Positions 16,919-26,234 of a stretch of 64,000 nt of DNA are shown here, piece after piece; position 1 is the first letter of the stretch; every line of letters begins with the position of its first letter. Below the pieces are notes generated by a model. That model was not told where the DNA came from and did no database searches. It worked only from the letters and a program-made list of their open reading frames with translations. A program made the translations under genes and the position numbers. The stretch lies in NCBI RefSeq assembly GCF_000935355.1, contig NZ_JXZC01000001.1, forward strand, positions 930,001-994,000. Reading direction: 5' to 3'. The DNA is from Rossellomorea aquimaris (GTDB lineage Bacteria; Bacillota; Bacilli; Bacillales; Bacillaceae_B).

Positions 16919-17698
16919 TTACTCCTTCCAATTATCTAAAGCCTTCTGAATAGAAGGAATAACCTTCTTCGCCTCTTCCTCTCCCATATCTATAATTTCT
17001 TCAATATTTTTGAATGCTCTGGTACTATACATTTCTACATGTGGTCTTATCATAAAGTCAGAAGCAAATTCCCTGTGTGCGACGATTTCTAGTTGAAGGA
17101 TATCGATGCTTTGCATAATCACATCATAAATCGTTGTGATTTCTGCATTACGTTTCACATGAGATACATCGACTCCTATGACGATATCAGCACCCATCTC
17201 TTTTACAACGGAAACTGGTACCCGGTCAATGACTCCTCCGTCCACGAGTAAACGGCCGTTTATTCTTTCAGGTACAAATATACCAGGAATCGCGATACTT
17301 GCCCTGACCGCACTTGAAATAGGTCCAGTCGTAAATACTACTTTTTCCCCATTTGTAATGTCTGTGGCGACTACACTTACCGGGATGTTTAAATCTTCAA
17401 TATTTTTATTATGTGTGAAAAGCTGAATGAATTCTTTTATCCTTTTACCCGAAATAAATCCCATCTTCGGAACTGTAAAATCTAAATAATATTTTCTTCT
17501 GAAAGTGGCAGAAAGTTTGTAAAGATCTTCCATCTTATGCCCTACCCCATAAAAGCAGCCGACCAAAGCGCCCATACTGCTCCCTGCTATCATATCAATC
17601 GGAATCTTTGCATCATCAAATGCCTTTAACACACCTAAATGTGCAAAACCTCTTGCCCCACCCGAGCCGAGGGCTAATCCAATTTTCGGTCTCTCCAT
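16919..17698 (-). CDS. ylbK: Patatin-like phospholipase family protein YlbK
   Basis: Predicted lipid acyl hydrolase of 259 residues, related to RssA. The oxyanion loop GSGGARGF, the nucleophile elbow GSSMG (about residue 40) and the aspartate motif DGGVIDRVP (about residue 152) make a complete Ser-Asp dyad. Substrate is not known. Cotranscribed with ylbL. An AAGGGGGAAGGGC-type site precedes the ATG. Confidence 0.9.
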   Translation of the reverse strand: MERPKIGLALGSGGARGFAHLGVLKAFDDAKIPIDMIAGSSMGALVGCFYGVGHKMEDLYKLSATFRRKYYLDFTVPKMGFISGKRIKEFIQLFTHNKNIEDLNIPVSVVATDITNGEKVVFTTGPISSAVRASIAIPGIFVPERINGRLLVDGGVIDRVPVSVVKEMGADIVIGVDVSHVKRNAEITTIYDVIMQSIDILQLEIVAHREFASDFMIRPHVEMYSTRAFKNIEEIIDMGEEEAKKVIPSIQKALDNWKE

Positions 17699-17875
17699 GC
17701 CCTTCCCCCTTTTCCCGAGTTATCGGTACATTTCATCATATGGTCTATTTCAATTATGTATGAGTATATTGAGTAATATGAGGACAAGTTGAATTAATCC
17801 CATTTTATCATTCTTTTCCCATTTCACAAGGAATTGATATAGCAGGAACTTATTTCATAAGAGGGGGAAGTCCGG

Positions 17876-19096
17876 TTGTTTAAATCGAAAATCAAAACCT
17901 TGGCTTTATCCATAAGCGTGACTGTGTTTGCGGTATCTCTCATCATAATGCCCGGAGAATCTCTTGAGGCGTCCATACGTGGATTAGATATGTGGTGGGA
18001 GATCGTTTTCCCTTCCTTACTACCATTTTTTATCGTGTCTGAAATGTTGATTGGATTTGGGGTAGTCAGGTTTATCGGGGTCATGCTTGAGCCCTTGATG
18101 AGACCATTATTCCGGGTTCCCGGGGTCGGAGGATTTGTGTGGGCAATGGGAATGGCATCAGGTTTTCCATCGGGAGCAAAATTGACGGCCCGCCTGAGAC
18201 AAGAAGAACAAATCACCAAATTGGAAGCTGAGCGCCTTGTTTCCTTCACGAACTCTTCCAATCCTTTGTTCATATTCGGAGCTGTGTCAGTCGGGTTCTT
18301 TCAAAACGCTACACTTGGTATCGTTTTAGCTGCCGCTCATTATATTGGAAACATCTGTGTAGGTGTCGTCATGAGGTTCTATGGTGGAAAAGAAAAGGAA
18401 GAAATGAGGAATTCCTCTTCGGGGAAAAAGGGCTTTATCATTCGGGAAGCCTTTTCTGCTCTTCATCGAACAAGACTTGAAGATAAGCGCCCTATAGGGA
18501 AACTCTTGGGAGATGCTGTCACCTCTTCTATCCAAACCTTACTAATGATTGGTGGTTTCATAATCTTATTTTCAGTCATAAATAAAATGCTTTACCATCT
18601 TCACATAACGACCTTTTTTGCAGAAGGCTTTTCAACTCTATTTATTCTGCTTCAATTACCGGAGCAGTTAAGTATTCCTTTTATATCCGGATTATTTGAA
18701 ATTACGTTAGGTTCAAAGCTGACAAGTGGAGTGAATGAAGCCACTCTCCTTCAACAAGCCATCATTACAAGCTTTATATTAGGATTCAGTGGATTTAGTG
18801 TCCAAGCACAAGTTGCAAGCATCTTAGCCGAAACCGATATACGGTTCAAACCTTTTTTCTATGCCCGTTTTGTTCACGGAATAGCGGCGTCCGTCACGAC
18901 CATTCTTATTTGGAAGCCGATATATGAGAGATTTTCCGATGAGCAGCTCTCAAATGCCATACCCGTTTTCGCCATGAAAAATAATGCATTCTGGACGGAA
19001 ATGCTATATTGGTTTAAGACTGCAGGTCCAGTGGTCACTATTTTCAGTTTGATACTCTACATCGTTCTGTATGCAAGAAGACAAGTGTATAAATAA
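17876..19096 (+). CDS. ylbJ: Sporulation integral membrane protein YlbJ
   Basis: Polytopic membrane protein of 406 residues with two nucleoside-recognition (Gate) type halves and about nine hydrophobic segments. In B. subtilis it is made in the mother cell under sigma-E and is needed for normal spore cortex. PGVGGFVWAMGMASGFPSG and SFTNSSNPLFIFG are characteristic Gate-domain segments. The start is TTG, preceded by GAGGGGG at eight bases. Transported substrate unknown. Confidence 0.9.
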   Translation: MFKSKIKTLALSISVTVFAVSLIIMPGESLEASIRGLDMWWEIVFPSLLPFFIVSEMLIGFGVVRFIGVMLEPLMRPLFRVPGVGGFVWAMGMASGFPSGAKLTARLRQEEQITKLEAERLVSFTNSSNPLFIFGAVSVGFFQNATLGIVLAAAHYIGNICVGVVMRFYGGKEKEEMRNSSSGKKGFIIREAFSALHRTRLEDKRPIGKLLGDAVTSSIQTLLMIGGFIILFSVINKMLYHLHITTFFAEGFSTLFILLQLPEQLSIPFISGLFEITLGSKLTSGVNEATLLQQAIITSFILGFSGFSVQAQVASILAETDIRFKPFFYARFVHGIAASVTTILIWKPIYERFSDEQLSNAIPVFAMKNNAFWTEMLYWFKTAGPVVTIFSLILYIVLYARRQVYK

Positions 19097-19102
19097 AAAA
19101 TG

Positions 19103-19177
19103 GGGTTGATCCCTTTGCCTATGCCAGTTATCTTCCACATCATGTGAAAGGTAAGGTCCAGACTCTGGGATCAACCC
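19103..19177. terminator. Extended two-stem terminator-like structure between ylbJ and coaD
   Basis: Outer perfect 11-bp stem (19103-19113 with 19167-19177) encloses a 53-base insert that itself forms a second hairpin, TATCTTCCACAT with ATGTGAAAGGTA (one mismatch-like wobble pair and one more non-canonical pair). Lies between convergent genes and is longer than a usual intrinsic terminator. Confidence 0.6.
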
Positions 19178-19184
19178 TGTTTCA

Positions 19185-20266
<1,082 letters not shown>

Positions 20267-20502
20267 AATCATCCACCAAATATGTATTTTTTCTTCACTA
20301 TCCTATCATATCTCGACAGATATCGCTACATACTGAAATTGTTCTAAAAATGTATAAAATCATTTTGATAGGTGATAATGGAAGTAACAGCATCCTAACT
20401 GATGTTGTTGCCAACCGCGGAGAAGACTTACGATTCCCCATAAGTTCTTCCTCCGGTTTCTCCTCTCCCTTTGCCTTCTTTCCAGAAATGGATATAGAAG
20501 GA

Positions 20503-20523
20503 CCCTGCAGAATTTCTGCAGGG
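20503..20523. terminator. Hairpin after the stalk-domain gene
   Basis: 21-base palindrome with 10-bp arms (20503-20512, 20514-20523) starting a few bases after the minus-strand stop codon. On the plus strand it is followed by a run of T. Confidence 0.6.
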
Positions 20524-20527
20524 CTTT

Positions 20528-21937
20528 TTACATTTCTTCTTTGATTTCGATTGAGGTTTCTTTTTTCAACACTTTTACCTTAAACAATTTCTCAAACCAC
20601 TGAACATCCATATAATGGTAGCCCCCAATCGATTGGACAGGTTTCGTTAATAAGCCGTAATTTTCTTCATTGTAAATAAAATAATCTTCATTTACATAAA
20701 ATCTGAATGAATTTCCATTCATTGATGTAAAGAATACGTTGGGTTGAATCTCTTTGATATTCAGTCCAAGAGCCTTCACGGCTTGTGGGAATTGAATGTA
20801 CTCTTTCTGTTTATAAGAAATGTATGACAGGTTATGTGATTTCTTGTTGATGACCACTGGGTGATCGGCTTTAAATACCATCGGGACATTCTTTTTCCCT
20901 TTTGTATTTTCAGTGAAAAATGTAGAGTCAAAGCCTGTAACCGCTCCTACTGTCATATCTAATTTTAATGCATCGACGGATTTTGTCTGATCCTTCTCAA
21001 TTCTTCGCTTAAATTCATCCAATTGGAGGGATGTTAGTCCTTCCATTATTTCTTTATAAGCCCATGCGGATTTTGAAGTGAGCGGTTGTTTTTTTAAGCT
21101 GATGCCAACGATAAACTCTTTGAGCCAAACCTCTTCATCAGCGGTTTCATGCTGTTGGTAAAGTAAGCCGCCTTTCACTTCATTCAGGAGCTCCCCGTCA
21201 GCTGTATTCCTCACAATCAAATATGGAGATCGATAGGGCTTTATTTTGTTCGTGATGATGACCGTCACAAATCCTTTAAAGGAACTCAGGGAAGCCCCCC
21301 GGATACCTTCAATGTCAGTCGTGTCGTACAACATTCTCACAGTAGATGACTTTTTTTCCATCATCGTTTCTCTTGTCCAATATAAAGCGGATGGCTCCCC
21401 TCCACCACTGAAGAAATAGTAATCAATATAATTCATTTTTTTATGGCTGGCATATTTATATCCTGCTATCCATTTTCCAGTCCTGAAGTTCTTTTCCGTT
21501 ATATGAATATCTGTATTTATTGTAGTAACAGAAGAAAGTGTAGGATGCCACTCTTTTACTAACATTACTTCTGTTTCTAGTGGCTGTTCAAATGAATAGG
21601 AAATCGTGATTTCCTGAAGCTCATTGTGGAGATTGCTTAGTAGGAATTCCCCGTTTTGTTTGGTTAAACAATTTTCCCCTCTATCATTTACACATGTAAA
21701 ATCCATTGCACCATCCGGCCATTCAATTGTTATTTGTTTGGGAATCGTTGATAAAAATTGAATGGTTTGTGTAACAAGAAAATTTTTTTCCTTATGCGTA
21801 ATGAAATAAGACTGATTCACTTTTACAGTTCCGGACTCTTCGGCACTTTCCGTCGTAAATCCCATCCATTGAAAGAAAAGGATGCCAGAGCTGATCAGAA
21901 CCATAAGTAGACCAAATGTAAATAGAACGCGTTTCAT
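20528..21937 (-). CDS. Exported protein with C-terminal stalk (copper amine oxidase N-like) domain
   Basis: I do not recognise a named gene. 469 residues: one N-terminal membrane segment (about residues 5-25) leaves the rest outside the cell. The last 110 residues resemble the stalk/copper-amine-oxidase N-terminal-like domain found on many Firmicute surface proteins: an inverted pair of short strands around a conserved YISYKQKEYIQFPQAVKAL segment and a final YHYMDVQWFEKLF. The middle part has no motif I can name. It has no counterpart between rsmD (ylbH) and ylbG in the B. subtilis order. Confidence 0.7.
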   Translation of the reverse strand: MKRVLFTFGLLMVLISSGILFFQWMGFTTESAEESGTVKVNQSYFITHKEKNFLVTQTIQFLSTIPKQITIEWPDGAMDFTCVNDRGENCLTKQNGEFLLSNLHNELQEITISYSFEQPLETEVMLVKEWHPTLSSVTTINTDIHITEKNFRTGKWIAGYKYASHKKMNYIDYYFFSGGGEPSALYWTRETMMEKKSSTVRMLYDTTDIEGIRGASLSSFKGFVTVIITNKIKPYRSPYLIVRNTADGELLNEVKGGLLYQQHETADEEVWLKEFIVGISLKKQPLTSKSAWAYKEIMEGLTSLQLDEFKRRIEKDQTKSVDALKLDMTVGAVTGFDSTFFTENTKGKKNVPMVFKADHPVVINKKSHNLSYISYKQKEYIQFPQAVKALGLNIKEIQPNVFFTSMNGNSFRFYVNEDYFIYNEENYGLLTKPVQSIGGYHYMDVQWFEKLFKVKVLKKETSIEIKEEM

Positions 21938-22027
21938 ACCATACTCCTTAACTCCGTCTGCTACATAAAGAATAGCAGATTCAGGCAGAGAGTGGTGGGA
22001 TATTTTAAGGAGATTACCATTTTTTAT

Positions 22028-22342
22028 TCATCCAATATCCAGATCTTTACTGTCTGTGAGAAAAGGGGAGTCGCCTAAATGATCGTTCATTAAATGATTC
22101 CATTCAATTTCATCGACCAAACCATTACTGAGAAGAGTTTCTTGTAAATCTTCAAGTGAAGAGTTTTGCAGTTCATTTTCTTCCATGAGAGATAAGATTC
22201 CGTGAGCCGCCAGTGTCGACAGGATTGCTGTCACGATAAAGGAATCACTATTCTTTATCTCAATGTCTTTCCTTTCCTGCCTCCCTCCGATTACATATAA
22301 ACATGATAATCCCAGGACGAGAAATAGAAATAACCATACCAT
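22028..22342 (-). CDS. Small hypothetical membrane protein
   Basis: 104 residues with an N-terminal membrane segment (about residues 1-18) and an acidic soluble tail. No known family recognised. The ATG at 22342 is used because the GTG that opens the frame three codons earlier belongs to the AGGGGTGA ribosome-binding site. It stands alone, upstream of the stalk-domain gene on the same strand. Confidence 0.65.
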   Translation of the reverse strand: MVWLFLFLVLGLSCLYVIGGRQERKDIEIKNSDSFIVTAILSTLAAHGILSLMEENELQNSSLEDLQETLLSNGLVDEIEWNHLMNDHLGDSPFLTDSKDLDIG

Positions 22343-22441
22343 TACGATCACCCCTATAAGTTATTTAGAATCTTTACTTATCACTATATGTTTGAAATAA
22401 TAAGGAATTGATAAACTCGGTAAGAAAAGGAGATTGAATGA

Positions 22442-22831
22442 ATGATTCAACGTTTTATTGAATTAGGAGAAGGATATTCAGATATTTATGAACTTATGGA
22501 GCTTGCAAAAGCTAATAAAGAACGATTACAGCATATGATGGCATTTCATACAATTGTTAATAACCGGGCCGTATCGTCCCTGGCTCTTGTGATGAAACCT
22601 ACAGAACAGGGGAAATTCCAAGCAATCTATGTGTGCAGGGAAGGAATTCCAAACCCGAACATCACACCGAATCAGCGCTACTCCCTTTTTGAAGAAACGG
22701 CTAACGAATTAGACAAGGTCATCATCCAAATGGATGTGAAACCCTCCAGTCTCTATCCAGAAAAAGAATTGTACTATCAACATCTGATCGCGATACTGCG
22801 CTTAAATCATTATATACTGCCTTTGCAATAA
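22442..22831 (+). CDS. Conserved Bacillaceae protein of unknown function
   Basis: 129 residues, no membrane segment, mixed alpha/beta composition. The N-terminus MIQRFIELGEGYSDIYELMEL is one I associate with a conserved uncharacterised family next to ylbG in Bacilli, sometimes given an unsupported kinase name. AGGAG precedes the ATG at nine bases. It is transcribed opposite to its neighbours. I would not assign a function. Confidence 0.65.
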   Translation: MIQRFIELGEGYSDIYELMELAKANKERLQHMMAFHTIVNNRAVSSLALVMKPTEQGKFQAIYVCREGIPNPNITPNQRYSLFEETANELDKVIIQMDVKPSSLYPEKELYYQHLIAILRLNHYILPLQ

Positions 22832-22917
22832 AGGATATTAATCGTGCAGTTTTTTGTAACAGGGGGCTTATACCCAAAGAAAAAAGCTGCCAAAACAACA
22901 CTCTTTGGCAGCAAACA

Positions 22918-23193
22918 TTAAAATCCCATTTTGTAATCATATTCCTTTGCCTTATCCGGGCGGGAATTTTCAAAAACAGACTTAATAAATGGCTTAAATG
23001 AAGGATCTACTTTTTTCACATAAGAATAGGTAGATATTCGTTCCATTACCGAGTCAATTTCATCTTGATTACAATAAAGTACAACATATTTCATTTTCTT
23101 CGAAACATAGTGAACATTCCCAAATCGTCTCAGGGATTTGGCATGTTTCAAACTATGTAACCAAACAACTAAACCTTGTCTCTCTGTTAACAT
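22918..23193 (-). CDS. ylbG: DUF2129 family protein YlbG
   Basis: 91 residues, UPF0298/DUF2129 family, role unknown. [27 protein letters not shown] and the following [10 protein letters not shown] are typical. Position upstream of rsmD and close to ylbF agrees with B. subtilis. No membrane segment or catalytic motif seen. Confidence 0.9.
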   Translation of the reverse strand: MLTERQGLVVWLHSLKHAKSLRRFGNVHYVSKKMKYVVLYCNQDEIDSVMERISTYSYVKKVDPSFKPFIKSVFENSRPDKAKEYDYKMGF

Positions 23194-23331
23194 ATAGTTT
23201 CCCCTCTAGGAATCACTTTTTTCTAAGTCTAGCATAATAATGTGGGGGTAAGCAATACGTAATGGTGTGAACATTCAATAATTAAGCTGACAGTGAATAC
23301 TACATAACGAAGTAGAGAATGGAGGGCCACC

Positions 23332-23646
23332 ATGGACTTAAATGTGATTTGGGACTTTTTTATCGACCAGCTTCGGCAAGAAGATGGGATTGAGGATGCT
23401 CATGTGAAATGGAGCGCAGGCATTCCATTTATCTATATACAATCCAAGAAAGAGAAAAGTGACATTGAATACTCCATTAAAAAGTGGTCGGCTAAAGCGA
23501 TGCGGGGAAAAAGATTGCACTCAGATACGATTTTTTTCAGGGAAGATGAATCAATATATGTATATCGCCACCGGTTCTATGTTCCGCAGGAAAAGATGTT
23601 TTGCTGCGGGAACCTCTGCGTGGATTGTGTTAGGTTAAGGCAGTAG
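23332..23646 (+). CDS. Hypothetical protein with C-terminal cysteine cluster
   Basis: 104 residues, unknown family. A strong ribosome-binding site (GGAGGGCC) precedes the ATG. The first 80 residues look like a compact alpha/beta domain; the last 20 hold MFCCGNLCVDCVRL, four cysteines in a CC-x3-C-x2-C pattern that could bind zinc or an iron-sulfur cluster. It faces ylbF, which also ends in a cysteine-rich tail. Confidence 0.65.
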   Translation: MDLNVIWDFFIDQLRQEDGIEDAHVKWSAGIPFIYIQSKKEKSDIEYSIKKWSAKAMRGKRLHSDTIFFREDESIYVYRHRFYVPQEKMFCCGNLCVDCVRLRQ

Positions 23647-23713
23647 GTATAGGTTTTGATCTTCTCTAAATGAAAGAAGAGCAGACGCATTGTCCGCTCT
23701 TCTTTCAACTTGT

Positions 23714-24160
23714 TTACGCTGAACAGCCGCAGCTTCCGCCAGAACCGCAGCCTCCTCCGCATGACCCTCCGCTTGAAAAGAAAGGATTCCCTGAAGGAAC
23801 CTTTACATTTTTTGATACAGAATGGCCGATTAGCAGGCTCACTTGATCAAGGAGATCTTGCAATTCGTTTTCCGCACGCCGGAATTCTGCTACATTTTCA
23901 TCAAGATCCATTTCTCTTTTCACTTCACGGATCTCTTTCATGATGGTTTTGTAGTCAGGGTGGTAACGGCCGAAACGCTGAACTTCTTCGTAACTTTCCT
24001 TCATCCGCGCAAAGGTTTGTACTTTTCGCTGAGTTTCAGAATGATTACGAAGTTTATATAAAGACTTACGATAATTTTCTGCCACATCAGATTCTAAAAT
24101 CCACTGAGATAATTCGTCAGCTGAATCCAATATTTCCATTCTTTCTATAGTAGCAAGCAT
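23714..24160 (-). CDS. ylbF: YlbF/RicF, subunit of the Fe-S containing RicAFT (Y-) complex
   Basis: Member of the YlbF/YmcA family, 148 residues, mostly helical. In B. subtilis it joins RicA (YmcA) and RicT (YaaT) in a complex that binds [4Fe-4S] clusters and is needed for RNase Y-dependent mRNA maturation, biofilm formation, competence and sporulation. The C-terminal 18 residues are Gly, Ser and Cys only, with four cysteines (SCGGGCGSGGSCGCSA), fit to bind a cluster. ATG at 24160; the GTG three codons earlier is part of GGAGGTG. Confidence 0.93.
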   Translation of the reverse strand: MLATIERMEILDSADELSQWILESDVAENYRKSLYKLRNHSETQRKVQTFARMKESYEEVQRFGRYHPDYKTIMKEIREVKREMDLDENVAEFRRAENELQDLLDQVSLLIGHSVSKNVKVPSGNPFFSSGGSCGGGCGSGGSCGCSA

Positions 24161-24285
24161 AATGCTCACCTCCGTAACGACATTTTAACATGTTTTACGA
24201 AAGGAAGCGAATATACAAATTGATTTTTTAGATTTGCTCACTTAATGGAATGCCTGGCCAACTTTAAATTATCCTGCATCAAAAA

Positions 24286-24309
24286 CGCCGTGAAATAATT
24301 TTCACGGCG
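24286..24309 (-). terminator. Terminator after the 24327-24722 lipoprotein gene
   Basis: Perfect 10-bp stem (24286-24295 with 24300-24309), 4-base loop, followed on the minus strand by TTTTTG. Confidence 0.85.
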
Positions 24310-24326
24310 GTCAATGATAAATAATA

Positions 24327-24722
24327 CTACTGAATCGTCACATAAAACTGCTTTTTCATCCCTAAAGGTTTGTTATTCGTCCCTACGATTTCCACGTTGA
24401 GAAGATGTACACCTTTTGGTAATCCTTTTACAACAAAGGCAGCTGTATGATATTCCTTATACAAATTTCCTGTATTTGAACGAACGACAATCTTCCCTTT
24501 TTTTGCTCCGCTTTTTTCTGAAGTGAAAGTTACATTGGGAACGATACATTCAATATACACTTGACTTCCTTGTACCATATGTTTGATGGAAAGAGGTTTT
24601 TGTTCAGTGTTTGCTGCTTCTACTTTTTTTGTGAACGTAAAGCTTTCTGGTTCAGGCATTTTTTCCTTACAGCCGCTTAATACAATAAGTAACGCAATGG
24701 ATAGAAAAATGATTTTCTTCAT
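24327..24722 (-). CDS. Small hypothetical lipoprotein
   Basis: 131 residues. The signal peptide ends in a lipobox, LIVLSGC (Cys at about residue 18), so it is lipid-anchored on the outer face of the membrane. The remaining 110 residues have a beta-rich pattern (IECIVPNVTFTSEK, AAFVVKGLPKGVHLLNVEIVG) that suggests an Ig-like or FixH-like sandwich, by inference only. AGGAGTGG precedes the ATG. No counterpart in the B. subtilis ylbE-ylbF gap that I know of. Confidence 0.7.
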   Translation of the reverse strand: MKKIIFLSIALLIVLSGCKEKMPEPESFTFTKKVEAANTEQKPLSIKHMVQGSQVYIECIVPNVTFTSEKSGAKKGKIVVRSNTGNLYKEYHTAAFVVKGLPKGVHLLNVEIVGTNNKPLGMKKQFYVTIQ

Positions 24723-24839
24723 CGTGTACACCACTCCTTACTAATAGCCTTGCCCTATCCACATGAATTTTACTCATAATATTTGATGGGAGGGGGTGAT
24801 GAAGTATTTAATGCATGCCCACAACAAAAAAATAGCACC

Positions 24840-25082
24840 TCAACTATCGGCACTATTCATTGATTGAAACATACTGATCATCATGGAAGCCATTTGCACT
24901 CCGTTTGAGAATTTTTGTACTCGATGAGGAATCGTCTTTTGAAAATGGTTGATGGAGGCAATTTCGAATTTCTCTAATTCATTGGGATTACGTGAAAGGG
25001 TGCGATACCACTGTGGCTGATCCCTTAAAAATAATTTCAGATCTTCTTTGGCATAAATATACTCAATAATATCTGCTCTCAT
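24840..25082 (-). CDS. ylbE: YlbE-like protein
   Basis: 80 residues, YlbE-like family, unknown role. IIEYIYAKEDLKLFLRDQPQWYR is the family N-terminus. It follows ylbD by 14 bases, so the two form an operon; the order ylbD-ylbE is that of B. subtilis. Confidence 0.88.
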   Translation of the reverse strand: MRADIIEYIYAKEDLKLFLRDQPQWYRTLSRNPNELEKFEIASINHFQKTIPHRVQKFSNGVQMASMMISMFQSMNSADS

Positions 25083-25096
25083 ATTTCGTCGCCCTC

Positions 25097-25513
25097 CTAA
25101 TCTTTTCGGAATGAAAATGGATGGGAGGGTTTAGATGGTGTTTCTGTTTTGGTCGCCGTTTTTGATCCCCTATTGTTATTTGACTGAAATTGACTAAGTA
25201 CACCTTGCACGGCTCCCAGGGCTTCGCTTAAGCTGTTAATATGTTGCTGCAATTGATTAGCGTCCATTTTTTTCACCATTTCTCCTACTTGATCCATCCA
25301 GCCGTTTTTACTTACCTGGTTTGTTGCTGTTGTTTCTTTGGTGACTTGGTCTCTATACTTATCCCATTTTGTATCATCCTCCCCAAGTAAGTACCAGTCT
25401 TCAAAGAGATCTTGCCAATTAGCATCGCCATTCCGTACATCCCTTACAATTTTTGGGTGCTTCTTCACAAATCCTTTAAACTCTTTTACCTTTGGGTGTA
25501 GTGATTTACCCAT
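25097..25513 (-). CDS. ylbD: YlbD, putative spore coat protein
   Basis: 138 residues, hydrophilic, strongly charged, no membrane segment. HPKVKEFKGFVKKHPKIVRDVR at the N-terminus and QDLFEDWYLLGEDD identify the YlbD family, described as a coat-associated protein in Bacillus spores. The C-terminus is low-complexity (Ser, Asn, Lys, Thr). Operon with ylbE. Confidence 0.88.
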   Translation of the reverse strand: MGKSLHPKVKEFKGFVKKHPKIVRDVRNGDANWQDLFEDWYLLGEDDTKWDKYRDQVTKETTATNQVSKNGWMDQVGEMVKKMDANQLQQHINSLSEALGAVQGVLSQFQSNNNRGSKTATKTETPSKPSHPFSFRKD

Positions 25514-25677
25514 TTTATGAACACCTCCATTACAGGCATCTACCTACTATACTTTATGAAGGATTGAAAAGAATGGTGATACATTCCTTTTTGTAGTAAT
25601 ATTTACATGTATATTAAAGTCGATTTTCAACAAAACAGTTTCCATGAACAGGCTGCTGTGAATAGAGAAAAGGATGT

Positions 25678-26172
25678 ATGAAGATGAAAGAACGGGTACA
25701 ACAGTTATTTGATGAATGTCTTTCAGGGGCAACGGATGAGGAACTTCTTATATTGAAGCAGCTTCTTGAAGGAGTAAAACGTAAGAAAGAAAATGAAAAT
25801 GGATCAATCATTGGCGGAATATTTGCAATGGACCGTGAAGTAAAAGACGGGAATTTCGAAATAAGCATTCCGATAACCCCAGTTACACATAATTCCCTGA
25901 AGATCGTTCATGGAGGAGTAACGGCTACTTTGGTTGACTCAGCTATGGGGACATTGGCCAATATGATGCTTCCAGAGGGTTATGGTGCCGTGACCACAAA
26001 TTTAAATGTTCACTACTTGGCCCCAGGTAAAGGAGAACGATTAACTGCTCATGCAACAGTGGTTCATCAGGGCAGCAAGACAATTGTTGTGGATGGGAAA
26101 GTTGTATGTTCAGACGGCAAGATTGTCGCTCATTCTACCGGATCCTTTTTTATATTCAAAAAGAAACAATAG
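25678..26172 (+). CDS. PaaI-type hotdog thioesterase
   Basis: 164 residues. The second half is a hotdog domain of the PaaI/YdiI thioesterase family, with the active-site stretch VHGGVTATLVDSAMG (about residues 77-91) and the later strand YLAPGKGERLTAHA. It should hydrolyse an acyl- or aryl-CoA; the substrate is unknown. An N-terminal helical extension of about 45 residues is longer than in the minimal family. Two in-frame ATGs, two codons apart, both fit AAAAGG. Converges on ylbC. Confidence 0.85.
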   Translation: MKMKERVQQLFDECLSGATDEELLILKQLLEGVKRKKENENGSIIGGIFAMDREVKDGNFEISIPITPVTHNSLKIVHGGVTATLVDSAMGTLANMMLPEGYGAVTTNLNVHYLAPGKGERLTAHATVVHQGSKTIVVDGKVVCSDGKIVAHSTGSFFIFKKKQ

Positions 26173-26193
26173 ACGAGCTTTTTTTCCAAAAGA

Positions 26194-26230
26194 AAGGTTG
26201 ACTCCCCTTTTAGCGTTGGGAATCAACCTT
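26194..26230. terminator. Bidirectional terminator between thioesterase gene and ylbC
   Basis: 13-bp stem with one or two mismatches (26194-26206 with 26218-26230), 11-base loop, T-rich on the plus side (CCTTTTATT) and A-rich upstream. Confidence 0.7.
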
Positions 26231-26234
26231 CCTT

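Noticed and set aside
20350-20544. Plus-strand 64-codon frame next to rsmD
   Set aside because: No ribosome-binding site, and it runs through the hairpin at 20503-20523 and into the antisense of the next gene.
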